From Lachnoclostridium sp. UBA933 (GTDB taxonomy: Bacteria; Bacillota; Clostridia; Lachnospirales; Lachnospiraceae), in the NCBI GenBank assembly GCA_002293545.1, contig DBDL01000097.1, positions 29,520 through 36,761 on the forward strand: a DNA stretch of 7,242 nucleotides, given 5' to 3'. The first letter of the stretch is position 1. Each line of letters opens with the position of its first letter. The notes under the pieces were generated by a model. It was not told where the DNA came from. It saw only the letters and a program-made list of their open reading frames with translations, and did not search any database. This document shows positions 7,201 through 7,242 of the stretch, piece after piece. Both the position numbers and the translations under genes were made by a program.

Positions 7201-7205
7201 CCCCC
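7201..7205 (-). promoter_or_regulatory. Probable ribosome-binding site deciding the CE1 esterase start
   Basis: Read on the minus strand, GGGGG is followed by TTTTT and then the ATG at 7195. It can pair with the anti-Shine-Dalgarno sequence if one G-U pair is allowed. The alternative ATG at 7207 overlaps this run and is preceded only by GCGCAAGA. Confidence 0.5.
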
Positions 7206-7210
7206 ATTCT

Positions 7211-7228
7211 TGCGCATATTTTTGCGCA
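7211..7228. repeat. Paired TGCGCA palindromes in the CE1 esterase leader
   Basis: TGCGCA occurs at 7211-7216 and 7223-7228, separated by TATTTT. Each hexamer is self-complementary, so the pair reads as both direct and inverted repeats with 12-bp spacing between centres. It lies between the candidate -10 box and the start codon, where an operator could sit. It could also fold as a small hairpin in the leader RNA. Confidence 0.45.
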
Positions 7229-7229
7229 T

Positions 7230-7235
7230 AGTATA
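7230..7235 (-). promoter_or_regulatory. Candidate -10 box of the CE1 esterase promoter
   Basis: On the minus strand this reads TATACT, one mismatch from TATAAT. It would place transcription start near 7223, giving a leader of about 27 bases to the preferred ATG. The matching -35 element would lie beyond the right edge, so the promoter cannot be confirmed. Confidence 0.4.
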
Positions 7236-7236
7236 C

Positions 7237-7242
7237 TTGACA
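7237..7242 (+). promoter_or_regulatory. Possible -35 box of a divergent promoter at the window edge
   Basis: The window ends with TTGACA on the plus strand, an exact match to the -35 consensus. If real, a divergent gene starts to the right. The -10 element is not in the window and a six-base match can occur by chance, so this is only a pointer. Confidence 0.2.

Overview
This 7.2 kb window looks like part of a polysaccharide-degradation locus from a Gram-positive gut or rumen anaerobe. Lachnospiraceae relatives such as Butyrivibrio, Roseburia or Lachnospira are my best guess. The reasons are moderate GC, a strong AGGAGG ribosome-binding site, Lys-rich Ig-like domains at the N-terminus of secreted proteins, Pro/Thr linkers, and large modular secreted enzymes. 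The assignment is by style only; there is no rRNA or marker gene here.

Layout. (1) Positions 1-1631, plus strand: the 3' part of a large secreted modular protein whose start and presumed catalytic domain lie left of the window. What remains is a discoidin (F5/8 type C)-like domain, a second small beta-sandwich, a CBM4/9/22-type carbohydrate-binding module and a C-terminal Ig-like domain. (2) Positions 1661-5887, plus strand, only 29 bp downstream and probably in the same operon: a 1408-residue secreted SGNH/GDSL esterase of the XynE-like type. It has a Lys-rich Ig-like N-terminus, a 12-residue tandem-repeat linker, the two-part catalytic region, and a long C-terminal tail. The tail holds three copies of a module I cannot name, an Ig-like region and an X2-like module. 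(3) Positions 5888-6004: a convergent intergenic gap with a perfect 14-bp stem-loop. (4) Positions 6005-7195 (or 7207), minus strand: a secreted CE1-type esterase (alpha/beta hydrolase, esterase D family), again with a Lys-rich Ig-like N-terminus and a Pro/Thr linker. Its leader, with a candidate -10 box and a TGCGCA repeat, fills the right edge.

Working together: the two esterases have unrelated folds, so they could remove different acyl groups (acetyl, feruloyl or similar) from a plant polysaccharide such as xylan. The upstream multi-module protein would bind or cut the same polymer. The substrate is inferred from family membership, not shown by the sequence. No transporter, regulator, RNA gene, mobile element or CRISPR array is visible. 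The most interesting part is the triplicated module in the big esterase and the shared basic N-terminal domain on two otherwise unrelated enzymes.
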